In this document: positions 22,680 to 30,352 of the stretch, in pieces | Layout of the letters: every line of letters begins with the position of its first letter | Numbering within the stretch: position 1 is the first letter of the stretch | NCBI GenBank assembly: GCA_963661325.1 | Contig: CAVLBP010000013.1 | Coordinates: 1 to 30,352, forward strand | Source: Pararoseburia sp963661325 | GTDB lineage: Bacteria > Bacillota > Clostridia > Lachnospirales > Lachnospiraceae | Length of the DNA stretch: 30,352 nucleotides | Reading direction: 5' to 3' | Translations under genes and position numbers: made by a program | The notes under the pieces: generated by a model | What the model saw: only the letters and a program-made list of their open reading frames with translations | Databases searched by the model: none | What the model was told of the DNA's origin: nothing

Positions 22680-23552
22680 ATGGCGGAAAGGGATACAGAC
22701 AATCGGAGAGAAAAAACTTCCCATCGGATACGTTACGGAAGTCTTATGGTCATGCTGGCGGTACTGATCCTTGGCTTGGTATATCTGCATGGGATGTTAC
22801 AAAAGCCGGAAGAAAAGATAGCGGAAAGTCAGGAGGAGACGACCGGAGCGGAACAGGAACCGGTCATCTTAGAGAGTATAGAGGATCTGGAAGCAGGACA
22901 GGTCTTAGATGCGGCAAGGCTTGATCTAAAGGATCCGGACAAGTATTTTACTTCAAGTCAACTTACTGAGGCGCAAAAAGAAGATATGAAAGGAAAATCT
23001 TATATAGATAATCCGGATATTTCTTACGACGACCTGTCTTATCTCAAGGTCTTACATTATAATTATGAGCATGAGATCCAGGTGGGAGAGATCGTCGTGA
23101 ATACAAAGATCGCTGAGGATTGCCGGCAGATCTTTTTAGAACTTTTTCAGGAGGGATATGAGATCCATTCCATGTATCGGATCGATCGGTTTTACGGGGA
23201 CGATACGACGCGCGGTGCTGAGCAGGCGGATATCGACTCCATCAATCAGGATAATACCTCCGCTTTTCATTATCGCAAGATCGCAGGAACAAATGTTACA
23301 TCTGAGCATGCGTATGGCATGGCGATCGATATCAACCCTCTGGAAAATCCCTATGTGCCTGCAAATGATGTGACGGCGGCGGGAGCCAGTCCCTATTTGC
23401 AGTACGATCTTTATAAGGATCGGAGCAATCTGCGCCCGCACATGATCTCGCGGGATGATGTCTGCTACCGCATTTTTACCCAGCATGGTTTTTCCTGGGG
23501 CGGTGATTGGAATGGAACAAAAGATTATCAGCATTTTGAAAAGGAAATGTAG
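22680..23552 (+). CDS. Membrane-anchored M15-family peptidoglycan peptidase (VanY/CwlK-like)
   Basis: This 290-residue protein has one N-terminal membrane helix (about 18-40), an acidic linker and an outer zinc peptidase domain (about 115-290). Zinc ligands are the HxxxxxxD pair in SEHAYGMAIDINP (His210, Asp217) and His285 in DYQHFE, with WGGDWNG before the last ligand as in M15C enzymes. The family cuts D-Ala-D-Ala or L-Ala-D-Glu bonds in peptidoglycan; the exact bond is not decidable here. AGGAGG lies 8 nt before the ATG. Only 3 nt separate it from the GTPase-NYN gene. No convincing promoter was found in the gap after the tRNA terminator. Confidence 0.9.
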   Translation: MAERDTDNRREKTSHRIRYGSLMVMLAVLILGLVYLHGMLQKPEEKIAESQEETTGAEQEPVILESIEDLEAGQVLDAARLDLKDPDKYFTSSQLTEAQKEDMKGKSYIDNPDISYDDLSYLKVLHYNYEHEIQVGEIVVNTKIAEDCRQIFLELFQEGYEIHSMYRIDRFYGDDTTRGAEQADIDSINQDNTSAFHYRKIAGTNVTSEHAYGMAIDINPLENPYVPANDVTAAGASPYLQYDLYKDRSNLRPHMISRDDVCYRIFTQHGFSWGGDWNGTKDYQHFEKEM

Positions 23553-23555
23553 AGA

Positions 23556-26258
23556 ATGAAACGATTGACCATAGGCATTCTGGCACATGTGGATGCCGGA
23601 AAGACAACCTTATCAGAGGCTCTTTTGTATGAGACGGGAGCGATCCGCAGCATGGGACGGGTCGACCATGGGGATGCCCATCTGGATACTGATGACATGG
23701 AGAAAGCGCGTGGGATCACCATTTTTTCCAAAATGGCACGCTTTGCGTATGAAGATGTGGAATATGTACTTTTAGACACACCGGGACATGCGGATTTTAC
23801 GGCAGAGATGGAGCGTACCCTGTCGGTGCTGGACTATGCCATTCTCGTGATCAGTGGGATTGACGGCGTGCAGGGACATACAAGAACCCTGTGGAAACTT
23901 CTGCAAAATTATGGCATTCCTTGTGTCATCTTTATCAATAAAATGGATGTCAGCCACAGGAGCAGGGAAGAATTGCTTTCGCATTTGCAGGAAAAACTGG
24001 CGGATGCCTGCATGGATTTTGGGGCTTTTTATGGGAATGCAGGTATGAGCGATCAGGACAAGGAGCATATCGCCCTGTGCAGTGAACCGCTTTTGGATGC
24101 CTTTTTAAATACCGGTGACTTAGATCGGGAACTTTTGGCAGAGTCGATCGCTAAAAGACAGATTTTTCCGGTTTTGTTCGGTTCTGCCCTCAAAGTGCAG
24201 GGAGTAAAGGAACTCTTGCGCCTCATGCAGGACTATATGCGACAGCCTTCCTGGGGGCAGGAGTTTGCTGCCAGATGCTTTAAGATCGGTCGGGATCAAA
24301 AGGGCAATCGTCTGACCTATCTCAAGATCCTGGGCGGGACAATGCATATCAAAGATAATCTGTCGTATGCCATTCCTTTTGCGGGGACAGACAGTGATAC
24401 CGAGGATGAGACGGCAGAGGAGACCTGCCTGGAAAAGGTAAATCAGATCCGCCTGTATTCCGGGGAACGCTATGAGTGTGTAGATCAGGTGGAGGCAGGC
24501 GAGGTCTGCCTTATTTTGGGCTTGAGCCGATCTTATGCAGGTATGACGCTTGGAAATTGCGTGCGGGAAGAACATGCGATCATTGAACCGGTACTTTCCT
24601 ATGAAGTCATCCCACCGGAGGGGTGTGCGCCTCATGTTTTGCTATCTTATATGCGGCAGTTGGAGGAAGAGGATCCGACCCTTCGCGTGACTTGGCAGGA
24701 GAGGGCGAGACGGGTGCATGTGCATCTCATGGGACCGGTCCAGACGGAAGTCTTGCAGCAGCAGTTGAAAAAGCGCTATGGCATTCTGGTTACCTTTGGC
24801 GCGGGAAAAGTGCGGTATAAGGAGACGATACGCGGTGCTGTAGAGGGCGTGGGACATTTTGAACCCCTGCGCCATTATGCGGAGGCACATATTTTGATCG
24901 AGGAACTGCCCCAGGGAAGCGGCGTGGAATATGCTATGGACTGCCCACAGGATATTTTGGATCTGAACTGGCAGAGACTGATCTATACACACCTTGCCGA
25001 GCGGACACACCGGGGCGTTCTGACCGGATCTCCCCTTACGGATGTGCGACTTACTGTTGTGAGTGGTAAGGCACACAAGAAACACACGGAGGGAGGGGAT
25101 TTCAGACAGGCAACCTATCGGGCAGTCCGGCAGGGACTGCGCAAGGCACAGAGCGTGCTACTAGAGCCATATTACCGGGTGCGGATCGAGATGCCGCAAC
25201 AGGCTCTGGGACGTGTTATGACGGATATGAGCAGGATGTATGGTAAGTTTGATGCGCCGGTCTTAGAAAACGAGACAGCCGTATTGCAGGGGATCGCGCC
25301 GGTAGCCCTCATGCGGGACTATGGCGCAAGCCTGGCGCAGGCGACCGGTGGTCTGGGACAGATGACACTTGCATTGGAAGGCTATTTTCCATGCCACAAC
25401 CAGGATGAGGTGGTAGCAGAGATGGCTTATGACCCGGATCAGGATCTGCGCAATACCTGTGATTCGGTATTTTGTGGTCATGGTGCGGGCTATCTGGTGC
25501 CTTGGTATGAGGTCGAGGATAAGATGCATATGCCGATGGCATCCTATCTGTATGAGAAAAAGCAGGAAGAAAGCATGGATCAGGTCATTGTGGCAGCCAA
25601 GGCAAGGGCGGAGGCGATGCGGCAGGGACAGCCCAAGGGCTACGACGGTTACGGCGGACTGGAATCCGATCTGGAAGAGATCTTTGTCCGTGAATTTGGG
25701 GAGATCAAGCGGCGGCTGCCGGGCGCGGAGAAGCGTGTGGTCGATGCAGACCGAAAGGAACGGATGCAGGAGGCGCGTGAAGCCTATCAAAAAGCGCATG
25801 ACAAAGACAAGAAAGCACCGGCTGGGAAAAAATATTTTCTGGTCGATGGCTATAATGTTATTTTTGCATGGAAAGAGTTGGATGAGATCGCTAAGGTCAG
25901 CATTGACGGTGCCAGAGGCAGACTGCTGGATATCATGTGTAATTATCAGGGGCATATAGGGCAGGAAGTGATCGTTGTTTTCGATGCCTATCGTGTGCGC
26001 GGTCATGTGGAGGAAGTGGTGGACTATCACAATATCCATGTGGTCTATACGAGAGAGGCGGAGACGGCAGATGCCTATATAGAGCGCACGACACATGATA
26101 TGGCGGGCAAATACGAGGTGACGGTGGCAACGTCGGATCGCCGGGAGCAGATGATCGTCATTGGCGAAGGAGCAAGGCGGTTTTCGGCAAGGGATCTGGA
26201 AAAGGAAGTAGAGCGCGTCAACCGGGAGGCTATGGAGGCATTTAAACCACTGGACTGA
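23556..26258 (+). CDS. TetM/EF-G-like translational GTPase fused to a Rae1/YacP-type NYN ribonuclease
   Basis: The 900-residue chain has two parts. Residues 1 to about 670 are a translational GTPase of the ribosome-protection (TetM/TetO) group. G1 is AHVDAGKTT (10-18), G2 RGIT (52-55), G3 DTPGH (74-78) and G4 NKMD (128-131). Domain II begins near 245, domain IV is about 420-535 and domain V about 536-625. After a charged linker, residues 757-895 are a NYN/PIN domain closely resembling Rae1 (YacP): LVDGYNVI (Asp764, Asn767), VVFDA, ETADAYIE (Asp839) and VATSD. In Bacillus, Rae1 is a separate protein that cleaves mRNA in the ribosomal A site. The domain IV tip differs from TetM, so tetracycline resistance should not be assumed. 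I infer a factor that enters stalled ribosomes and cuts mRNA. Confidence 0.9.
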   Translation: MKRLTIGILAHVDAGKTTLSEALLYETGAIRSMGRVDHGDAHLDTDDMEKARGITIFSKMARFAYEDVEYVLLDTPGHADFTAEMERTLSVLDYAILVISGIDGVQGHTRTLWKLLQNYGIPCVIFINKMDVSHRSREELLSHLQEKLADACMDFGAFYGNAGMSDQDKEHIALCSEPLLDAFLNTGDLDRELLAESIAKRQIFPVLFGSALKVQGVKELLRLMQDYMRQPSWGQEFAARCFKIGRDQKGNRLTYLKILGGTMHIKDNLSYAIPFAGTDSDTEDETAEETCLEKVNQIRLYSGERYECVDQVEAGEVCLILGLSRSYAGMTLGNCVREEHAIIEPVLSYEVIPPEGCAPHVLLSYMRQLEEEDPTLRVTWQERARRVHVHLMGPVQTEVLQQQLKKRYGILVTFGAGKVRYKETIRGAVEGVGHFEPLRHYAEAHILIEELPQGSGVEYAMDCPQDILDLNWQRLIYTHLAERTHRGVLTGSPLTDVRLTVVSGKAHKKHTEGGDFRQATYRAVRQGLRKAQSVLLEPYYRVRIEMPQQALGRVMTDMSRMYGKFDAPVLENETAVLQGIAPVALMRDYGASLAQATGGLGQMTLALEGYFPCHNQDEVVAEMAYDPDQDLRNTCDSVFCGHGAGYLVPWYEVEDKMHMPMASYLYEKKQEESMDQVIVAAKARAEAMRQGQPKGYDGYGGLESDLEEIFVREFGEIKRRLPGAEKRVVDADRKERMQEAREAYQKAHDKDKKAPAGKKYFLVDGYNVIFAWKELDEIAKVSIDGARGRLLDIMCNYQGHIGQEVIVVFDAYRVRGHVEEVVDYHNIHVVYTREAETADAYIERTTHDMAGKYEVTVATSDRREQMIVIGEGARRFSARDLEKEVERVNREAMEAFKPLD

Positions 26259-26291
26259 GACAATTTTTGACAGACAAGCCATAGGAGTATG

Positions 26292-26300
26292 TGTTATACT
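26292..26300 (+). promoter_or_regulatory. Extended -10 promoter for yhaO-yhaN
   Basis: TGTTATACT (26292-26300) is an extended -10 box with 5 of 6 in the hexamer. A perfect TTGACA lies at 26267-26272, but 22 bp away, longer than normal. The predicted start is about 33 nt before the ATG. Confidence 0.5.
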
Positions 26301-26339
26301 AATCTACATGGTATGAGACATTTATAAAGAGGTAGCAAT

Positions 26340-27431
26340 ATGAAAATGATTCATTGTGCAGATCTGCATCTGGATTCCAAGATGGAAAGCAATCTGGATC
26401 GGGAAGCAGCAAGCATGCGACGGGATGAATTGCTGGATACTTTTGAGCGCATGGTGGCATATGCCGCAGAGCAGGATGTGCGTGTGATCCTGATCGCCGG
26501 AGATCTGTTTGACAAGCCAAATGTACGAAAGACGGCAAAGAACCGCGTGATCGAGCAGATCAGACAGCATCCGCAGATCGATTTTTGCTATATCAGGGGC
26601 AATCACGATCAATTAGATTTTGTGGAAGATTTATCCGAACAGGAGGATATTACCAATTTAAAACTCTTTGGCACAGATGAGTGGACATCCTATGACTATG
26701 GGGATGTGGTCATCACCGGCATGGAACTGGTCAAGGAAAACAGTCAGACCCTGGGGATGAATCTGGTGCTGGATCAGAACCGTGTGAATATTGTCGCTTT
26801 GCACGGACAGGAGTCGGATTATCAGGGCAATGACCGGACAGAGGTCGTCAACCTTTCCATGCTGCGGGGCAAATATATCGACTATCTGGCATTGGGGCAT
26901 ATCCATTCCTACAAAAAGGAAAGGCTGGATGACCGTGGTGTCTATTGTTACAGCGGTTGTCTGGAGGGGCGCGGTTTTGACGAGTGCGGAGAGAAGGGCT
27001 TTGTCCTTTTGGATATCAGCGATGGTAAGATCCATACGGAATTTGTGCCGATCGCAAAAAGGATGCTGCATGAGGTCAAAGTAGAGGTCGATCCGACGAT
27101 GGATATGGCGGCGATCATCCGTGCCGCCAAGGAATGTGTGAAGGATATTTCATCCGAGGATCTGATCAAGATCATGGTGATCGGTGAGACCAATATAGAT
27201 ACCGATATTGATTGCGAGCGCCTGCGCCGCAGTCTGGATCAGGATTTCTTTTTTATCAAGGTCTATGATCGCACATCGGTACAGATCGATTATGAGAGTT
27301 TCCGAAATGACAAGTCTCTCAAAGGAGAGTTTGTCCGTCTGATGGAAAGACAGCATATGCCGGAGGACGAGAGAGCAGCCATTATTGAGTTGGGTATGAA
27401 AGCAATTATGGGCGAGGACATAGAAGTATGA
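26340..27431 (+). CDS. yhaO: YhaO-type metallophosphoesterase (SbcD/Mre11-like nuclease subunit)
   Basis: This 363-residue protein is predicted to be the nuclease of a two-subunit DNA repair complex. All five phosphoesterase motifs are visible: CADLHLD (6-12), GDLFD (54-58), GNHD (87-90), a LHGQ motif and LALGHIHS. These bind two metal ions in Mre11/SbcD enzymes. The C-terminal part (about 240-363) would contact the ATPase. GAGG lies 7 nt before the ATG. It overlaps the following ATPase gene by 4 nt (ATGA), the usual arrangement for obligate partners. The short motif set and the partner type point to the YhaO/YhaN branch rather than canonical SbcCD. Confidence 0.9.
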   Translation: MKMIHCADLHLDSKMESNLDREAASMRRDELLDTFERMVAYAAEQDVRVILIAGDLFDKPNVRKTAKNRVIEQIRQHPQIDFCYIRGNHDQLDFVEDLSEQEDITNLKLFGTDEWTSYDYGDVVITGMELVKENSQTLGMNLVLDQNRVNIVALHGQESDYQGNDRTEVVNLSMLRGKYIDYLALGHIHSYKKERLDDRGVYCYSGCLEGRGFDECGEKGFVLLDISDGKIHTEFVPIAKRMLHEVKVEVDPTMDMAAIIRAAKECVKDISSEDLIKIMVIGETNIDTDIDCERLRRSLDQDFFFIKVYDRTSVQIDYESFRNDKSLKGEFVRLMERQHMPEDERAAIIELGMKAIMGEDIEV

Positions 27432-30106
27432 AGTTAATTTCCTGTTATATTACCGGATTTGGGACAATCAAAGAATGGTCTTACGATTTTTCTGACGGCA
27501 TGAATGCCCTATGTCAGGAAAATGGCTGGGGAAAGACGACCTTCAGTGTGTTTTTGAAAGCCATGTTCTACGGCATGGATTATTCGGCGCGCACTAAAAT
27601 GCTGACCGAGCGCAAGCATTATATGCCTTGGGATGGCGGTGTCTGTGGCGGCTATCTGATCTTTGAGGCAGAGGGCAAGCGCTACCGGGTCGAGCGCAGT
27701 TTTGGCAAGACGGATAAGGATGATACTTTTACCTTGATCGATACCAATACCGGGGCAGCCTGTGACGATTTTTCCCAGAATCTGGGCGAAGAACTCTTTC
27801 AGGTAGACCGGGATTCTTTTGAAAAAAGTATCTTTATCCCACAGGCGGCGGTATCAACTGCCATGACGGACAGTCTGAATGCCAAGATGGGAAATCTGGC
27901 TGCGGCTAAGGACGACATCAACAATTTTGATGAGGCTTTGAGCCGTGTGAGTGAAGTGCGCAAAAATTACACCAGACGGAGCAAGGTCAACAACGGCAAG
28001 ATCAATATCATCAAGGAAGAGATCAGCAGATGCAGTGAAGTGATCGACAAGAAAGCGGCGATCCTAGATGGCTACCGCAAGCAGTTTGACAAGTTAGAGG
28101 AAAAGAAGAAGTCCCTAAACTGGATGGAGGCAGAAAAGAACCGTATCACAGATGCCATCCGTACGCAGAGCAAGCGTGAACAGGATATGGGAGCCTATCG
28201 CCAGCAAAAGGAATTTCTGGAAAAGCAGCAGGAAGAAATGAATGCTCTGGATGATTTCTTTGCCACAGGTCTGCCGACCGAAGAAGAACACGCCAAACTG
28301 GAAGATGTAGAGCGCCAGTTTGACATGAGCCGGCGCACGGAAAAGGATCTGGCGATCAAGCTGCCGCCGGATCAGCAGATCAAGAAGTGGGAGAATCTCT
28401 TTGGGGACCAAGTGCCGGATGAGGAGGATCTTGCCAAGTGGAAGGATATGTCTGCCCGCGTGCAGGAATTGCGCATGCAGGGAGAGCACTCCAAGTTGTC
28501 AGAGGATGCGACGGCACAGTTAGACCAGTTAAAATATTTCTTTGCAAATAAGATTCCGACAGAAGAGGAATTATCACAGATAGAAAAGGACGTTGTGGAA
28601 TTGTCGCGTCTGGACGGTCGTATCGTGGAGCAGGATGAAAATTACCGAAATATCAAAGCGCGCGCAGATATGGCACAGAAGACGAGCAGGACGGCTGGAA
28701 AGACGGCAGGCGTTCTGGTGCTTTTTATCTTGTTTATAGCCTTGCTTTTGGGAGGATTTTCTTTCCGTGTCCTTGCACCGGAAGCAGAGGGCAGCACGAT
28801 CTATCAGATCCTTTGCTTTGTCGGTGCAGCAGCGACAGGTGTAGCCGCATTTATGCAGATCGGCAGAATACGATCTTTGCACCGCAATAAGCAGGAAGAT
28901 TTACAGGGGCAACTCGCAGAGGCTGAGGAGGCGCTGGCACAGAGCCGGGAAGAAAGGGAAGCACTGGCGATCCGTTGTAAAGCTTTTTTGGCAGATTTTA
29001 AACTGACACCGGCAGATAGTATGCAGCAGATGGTCTATGAGATCCGTGTCAATCTGGATCACTATGTGCGTCTGCGGGAAGAAGAACAGCAGGCAACTGC
29101 GCAGACGACAGATGCCGTAGAAGAAATGGCAGATCTGCGGATGGAACTTTATACCATATTAGACCGCTATGCTCAGGTATATCACATGGATCTTTACCAT
29201 GAGGGCAATGAGGCAGACCTTTTAGAACGGTTGAAGAAAGATAAACATGCCTATGAGGAATATATCCATTGCCGTAAGCAGTTGGAATTGATCCGTTTGA
29301 CTATGGAGGAGCAGAAGCGGCTGCTGACAAAATATCTGGGCAGATTTCCATTGGGGGAAGGCCCATCCATGCAGGAACAACTGCACCTGATCCGGAGCAA
29401 ACGGCAGCGTTATGGTCAGTTGCAGGAAGAGATCGGCAGTTTGCAGGAAAAGATCCAGGCATTTGCTGAGGATAATCAGGTAGAGGAGATCACGCTTTCT
29501 GTCGAGCAGTTACAGGAGAAGCAGGTACAGATCGACGAGGAGATCAAGGATATGCAAAAGGGCATTACCCAGGATCGGGAGTCGCTGCACCAGTTGTCGG
29601 TCGAACTGGATGGCATTGAAGATGCGGAAAACCGTCGTGATGTGCTTTTGGAAGAAAAGGCAGAGTGCGACCGCAAGGTAGATCTGCTTACCAAGACCGA
29701 AGAATTTTTAAAGATCGCCAAGGAGCAGTTCTTGTCTACCTATATGCGGCCTTTGCGCCAGGGCATGGAACATTATATGGCGATTTTGGATGATAAATAT
29801 AAGGACTCCGTCAAGGACATGGACTTTGATATTACCATGGATCTGTCCGTACAGGTGCTGAGCCAGGGATCTACCCATTCCAGCGATTATCTGAGCCACG
29901 GCTATCAGGATCTGGTGGGACTGTGTGCCAGATTTGCCCTGGTGGATGTCTTGTATCATAAGGAACAGCCGGTGATCGTACTGGATGATCCTTTTACCAA
30001 TTTGGATGAGAATAAGATCGCGCATGCCTTAAAACTTCTTTCAGATATTGCAAAGGAGCGGCAGATCGTTTACTTTACCTGTCACGAAAGCCGTATGCCA
30101 TCATAG
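27428..30106 (+). CDS. yhaN: YhaN-type coiled-coil ATPase (SbcC/Rad50-like) with two membrane helices
   Basis: This 892-residue protein is built like Rad50. The N-terminal ATPase half has a divergent Walker A ENGWGKTTF (31-39). Long coiled coils follow (about 165-420 and 480-790). The C-terminal half has a signature-like SHGYQDLVGL and Walker B VIVLDDPFTNLDE (Asp853, Asp854). Where Rad50 carries a zinc hook there is no CxxC. Instead two hydrophobic helices (about 425-445 and 458-480) would form a membrane hairpin. It should act with YhaO at DNA ends, possibly tethered to the membrane. In COG4717 (YhaN) proteins the role is poorly defined. The gene ends 96 nt before tRNA-Phe. Confidence 0.9.
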   Translation: MKLISCYITGFGTIKEWSYDFSDGMNALCQENGWGKTTFSVFLKAMFYGMDYSARTKMLTERKHYMPWDGGVCGGYLIFEAEGKRYRVERSFGKTDKDDTFTLIDTNTGAACDDFSQNLGEELFQVDRDSFEKSIFIPQAAVSTAMTDSLNAKMGNLAAAKDDINNFDEALSRVSEVRKNYTRRSKVNNGKINIIKEEISRCSEVIDKKAAILDGYRKQFDKLEEKKKSLNWMEAEKNRITDAIRTQSKREQDMGAYRQQKEFLEKQQEEMNALDDFFATGLPTEEEHAKLEDVERQFDMSRRTEKDLAIKLPPDQQIKKWENLFGDQVPDEEDLAKWKDMSARVQELRMQGEHSKLSEDATAQLDQLKYFFANKIPTEEELSQIEKDVVELSRLDGRIVEQDENYRNIKARADMAQKTSRTAGKTAGVLVLFILFIALLLGGFSFRVLAPEAEGSTIYQILCFVGAAATGVAAFMQIGRIRSLHRNKQEDLQGQLAEAEEALAQSREEREALAIRCKAFLADFKLTPADSMQQMVYEIRVNLDHYVRLREEEQQATAQTTDAVEEMADLRMELYTILDRYAQVYHMDLYHEGNEADLLERLKKDKHAYEEYIHCRKQLELIRLTMEEQKRLLTKYLGRFPLGEGPSMQEQLHLIRSKRQRYGQLQEEIGSLQEKIQAFAEDNQVEEITLSVEQLQEKQVQIDEEIKDMQKGITQDRESLHQLSVELDGIEDAENRRDVLLEEKAECDRKVDLLTKTEEFLKIAKEQFLSTYMRPLRQGMEHYMAILDDKYKDSVKDMDFDITMDLSVQVLSQGSTHSSDYLSHGYQDLVGLCARFALVDVLYHKEQPVIVLDDPFTNLDENKIAHALKLLSDIAKERQIVYFTCHESRMPS

Positions 30107-30118
30107 GATTGTGGTATG

Positions 30119-30166
30119 ATCCCCTTGCTGTCAGGTAGCGAAAAAGTTCTTGACAGGCAAGGGGAT
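30119..30166 (+). terminator. Long hairpin after yhaN, weak terminator
   Basis: ATCCCCTTGC and TGTCA (30119-30133) pair with TGACA and GCAAGGGGAT (30151-30166) with one bulged G. Only a short T run follows, so termination may be partial. The 3' arm contains most of the -35 box of the tRNA promoter. Confidence 0.6.
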
Positions 30167-30178
30167 TTCCGATAAAAT
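30150..30178 (+). promoter_or_regulatory. Sigma-A promoter for the tRNA-Phe/Gly unit
   Basis: A perfect TTGACA (30150-30155), a 17-bp spacer and TAAAAT (30173-30178, 5 of 6). Transcription would begin about 18 nt before tRNA-Phe. Confidence 0.85.
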
Positions 30179-30202
30179 CAACTTGTTGTTGTGAAATGAC
30201 GA

Positions 30203-30275
<73 letters not shown>

Positions 30276-30278
30276 TAT

Positions 30279-30349
30279 GCGGGTGTAGTTCAATGGTAGA
30301 ACATCAGCCTTCCAAGCTGAATACGTGGGTTCGATTCCCATCACCCGCT
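30279..30349 (+). tRNA. tRNA-Gly (TCC)
   Basis: The acceptor stem is GCGGGTG (30279-30285) with CACCCGC (30342-30348), discriminator T at 30349. The anticodon stem TCAGC/GCTGA holds the loop CTTCCAA with TCC at 30311-30313. It begins 3 nt after tRNA-Phe, and the window ends before any terminator, so more tRNAs may follow. No CCA is encoded. Confidence 0.98.
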
Positions 30350-30352
30350 CTT

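Noticed and set aside
23556..26258. Tetracycline resistance gene
   Set aside because: The GTPase is TetM-like, but the domain IV loop differs, a nuclease is fused and there is no mobile-element context; resistance is not supported.
25263..26282. Long reverse-strand open frame (339 codons) opposite the NYN part
   Set aside because: It is a shadow of the strongly supported + strand gene, with no recognisable domain and no ribosome binding site sought by context.

Overview
The window reads as a stretch of chromosome from a spore-forming Clostridia, most likely a Lachnospiraceae-type Firmicute. The evidence is the gene content (yabP, yabQ, spoIIE, a CotS-like coat kinase, an S-box in front of metK), sigma-A-like promoters of the TTGACA-N17-TATAAT type, strong AGGAGG ribosome binding sites, and four tRNA genes without an encoded CCA. 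Nearly all genes lie on the + strand. I saw no insertion sequence, prophage or CRISPR array.

Layout. 1-1630: SAM-I riboswitch, its intrinsic terminator, metK and the metK terminator. 1653-5184: a two-component sensor/regulator pair with overlapping ends, an RluA-type pseudouridine synthase and an AI-2E/YtvI-type membrane protein. 5216-8057: proS (archaeal/eukaryal-type, with a Cys-rich C-terminus) overlapping an HD-domain CCA-adding enzyme by 1 nt. 8040-12203: a CotS-like kinase-fold protein, a PEGA-domain lipoprotein and an alpha-phosphoglucomutase. 12284-19805: the conserved growth/sporulation block hup, rqcP, yabP, yabQ, divIC, spoIIE, tilS, hpt, ftsH, in the same relative order as the rqcP-ftsH stretch of Bacillus. 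19806-20138: a 333-base gap with a perfect palindrome and a terminator. 20139-22175: a cytoplasmic GH13 alpha-glucan hydrolase. 22253-22575: tRNA-Tyr and tRNA-Leu, separated by a 157-base spacer made of nested inverted repeats. 22680-26258: a membrane-anchored M15 peptidase followed after 3 nt by a TetM/EF-G-like GTPase fused to a Rae1/YacP NYN nuclease. 26340-30106: a YhaO/YhaN (SbcD/SbcC-like) pair in which the ATPase has two membrane helices inside its coiled coil. 30203-30349: tRNA-Phe and tRNA-Gly at the window edge.

The most interesting item is the 900-residue GTPase-NYN fusion. It puts a ribosomal A-site GTPase and a homologue of the A-site mRNA endonuclease Rae1 in one chain, which suggests a self-delivering ribosome-rescue or mRNA-quality-control nuclease. 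Also notable are a spoIIE promoter with the 21-bp spacer known from Bacillus and a near-consensus 0A box, a good sigma-E match before yabP, and three places where a promoter is nested inside an intergenic hairpin. All functional assignments come from reading motifs and gene order; no database search was possible.
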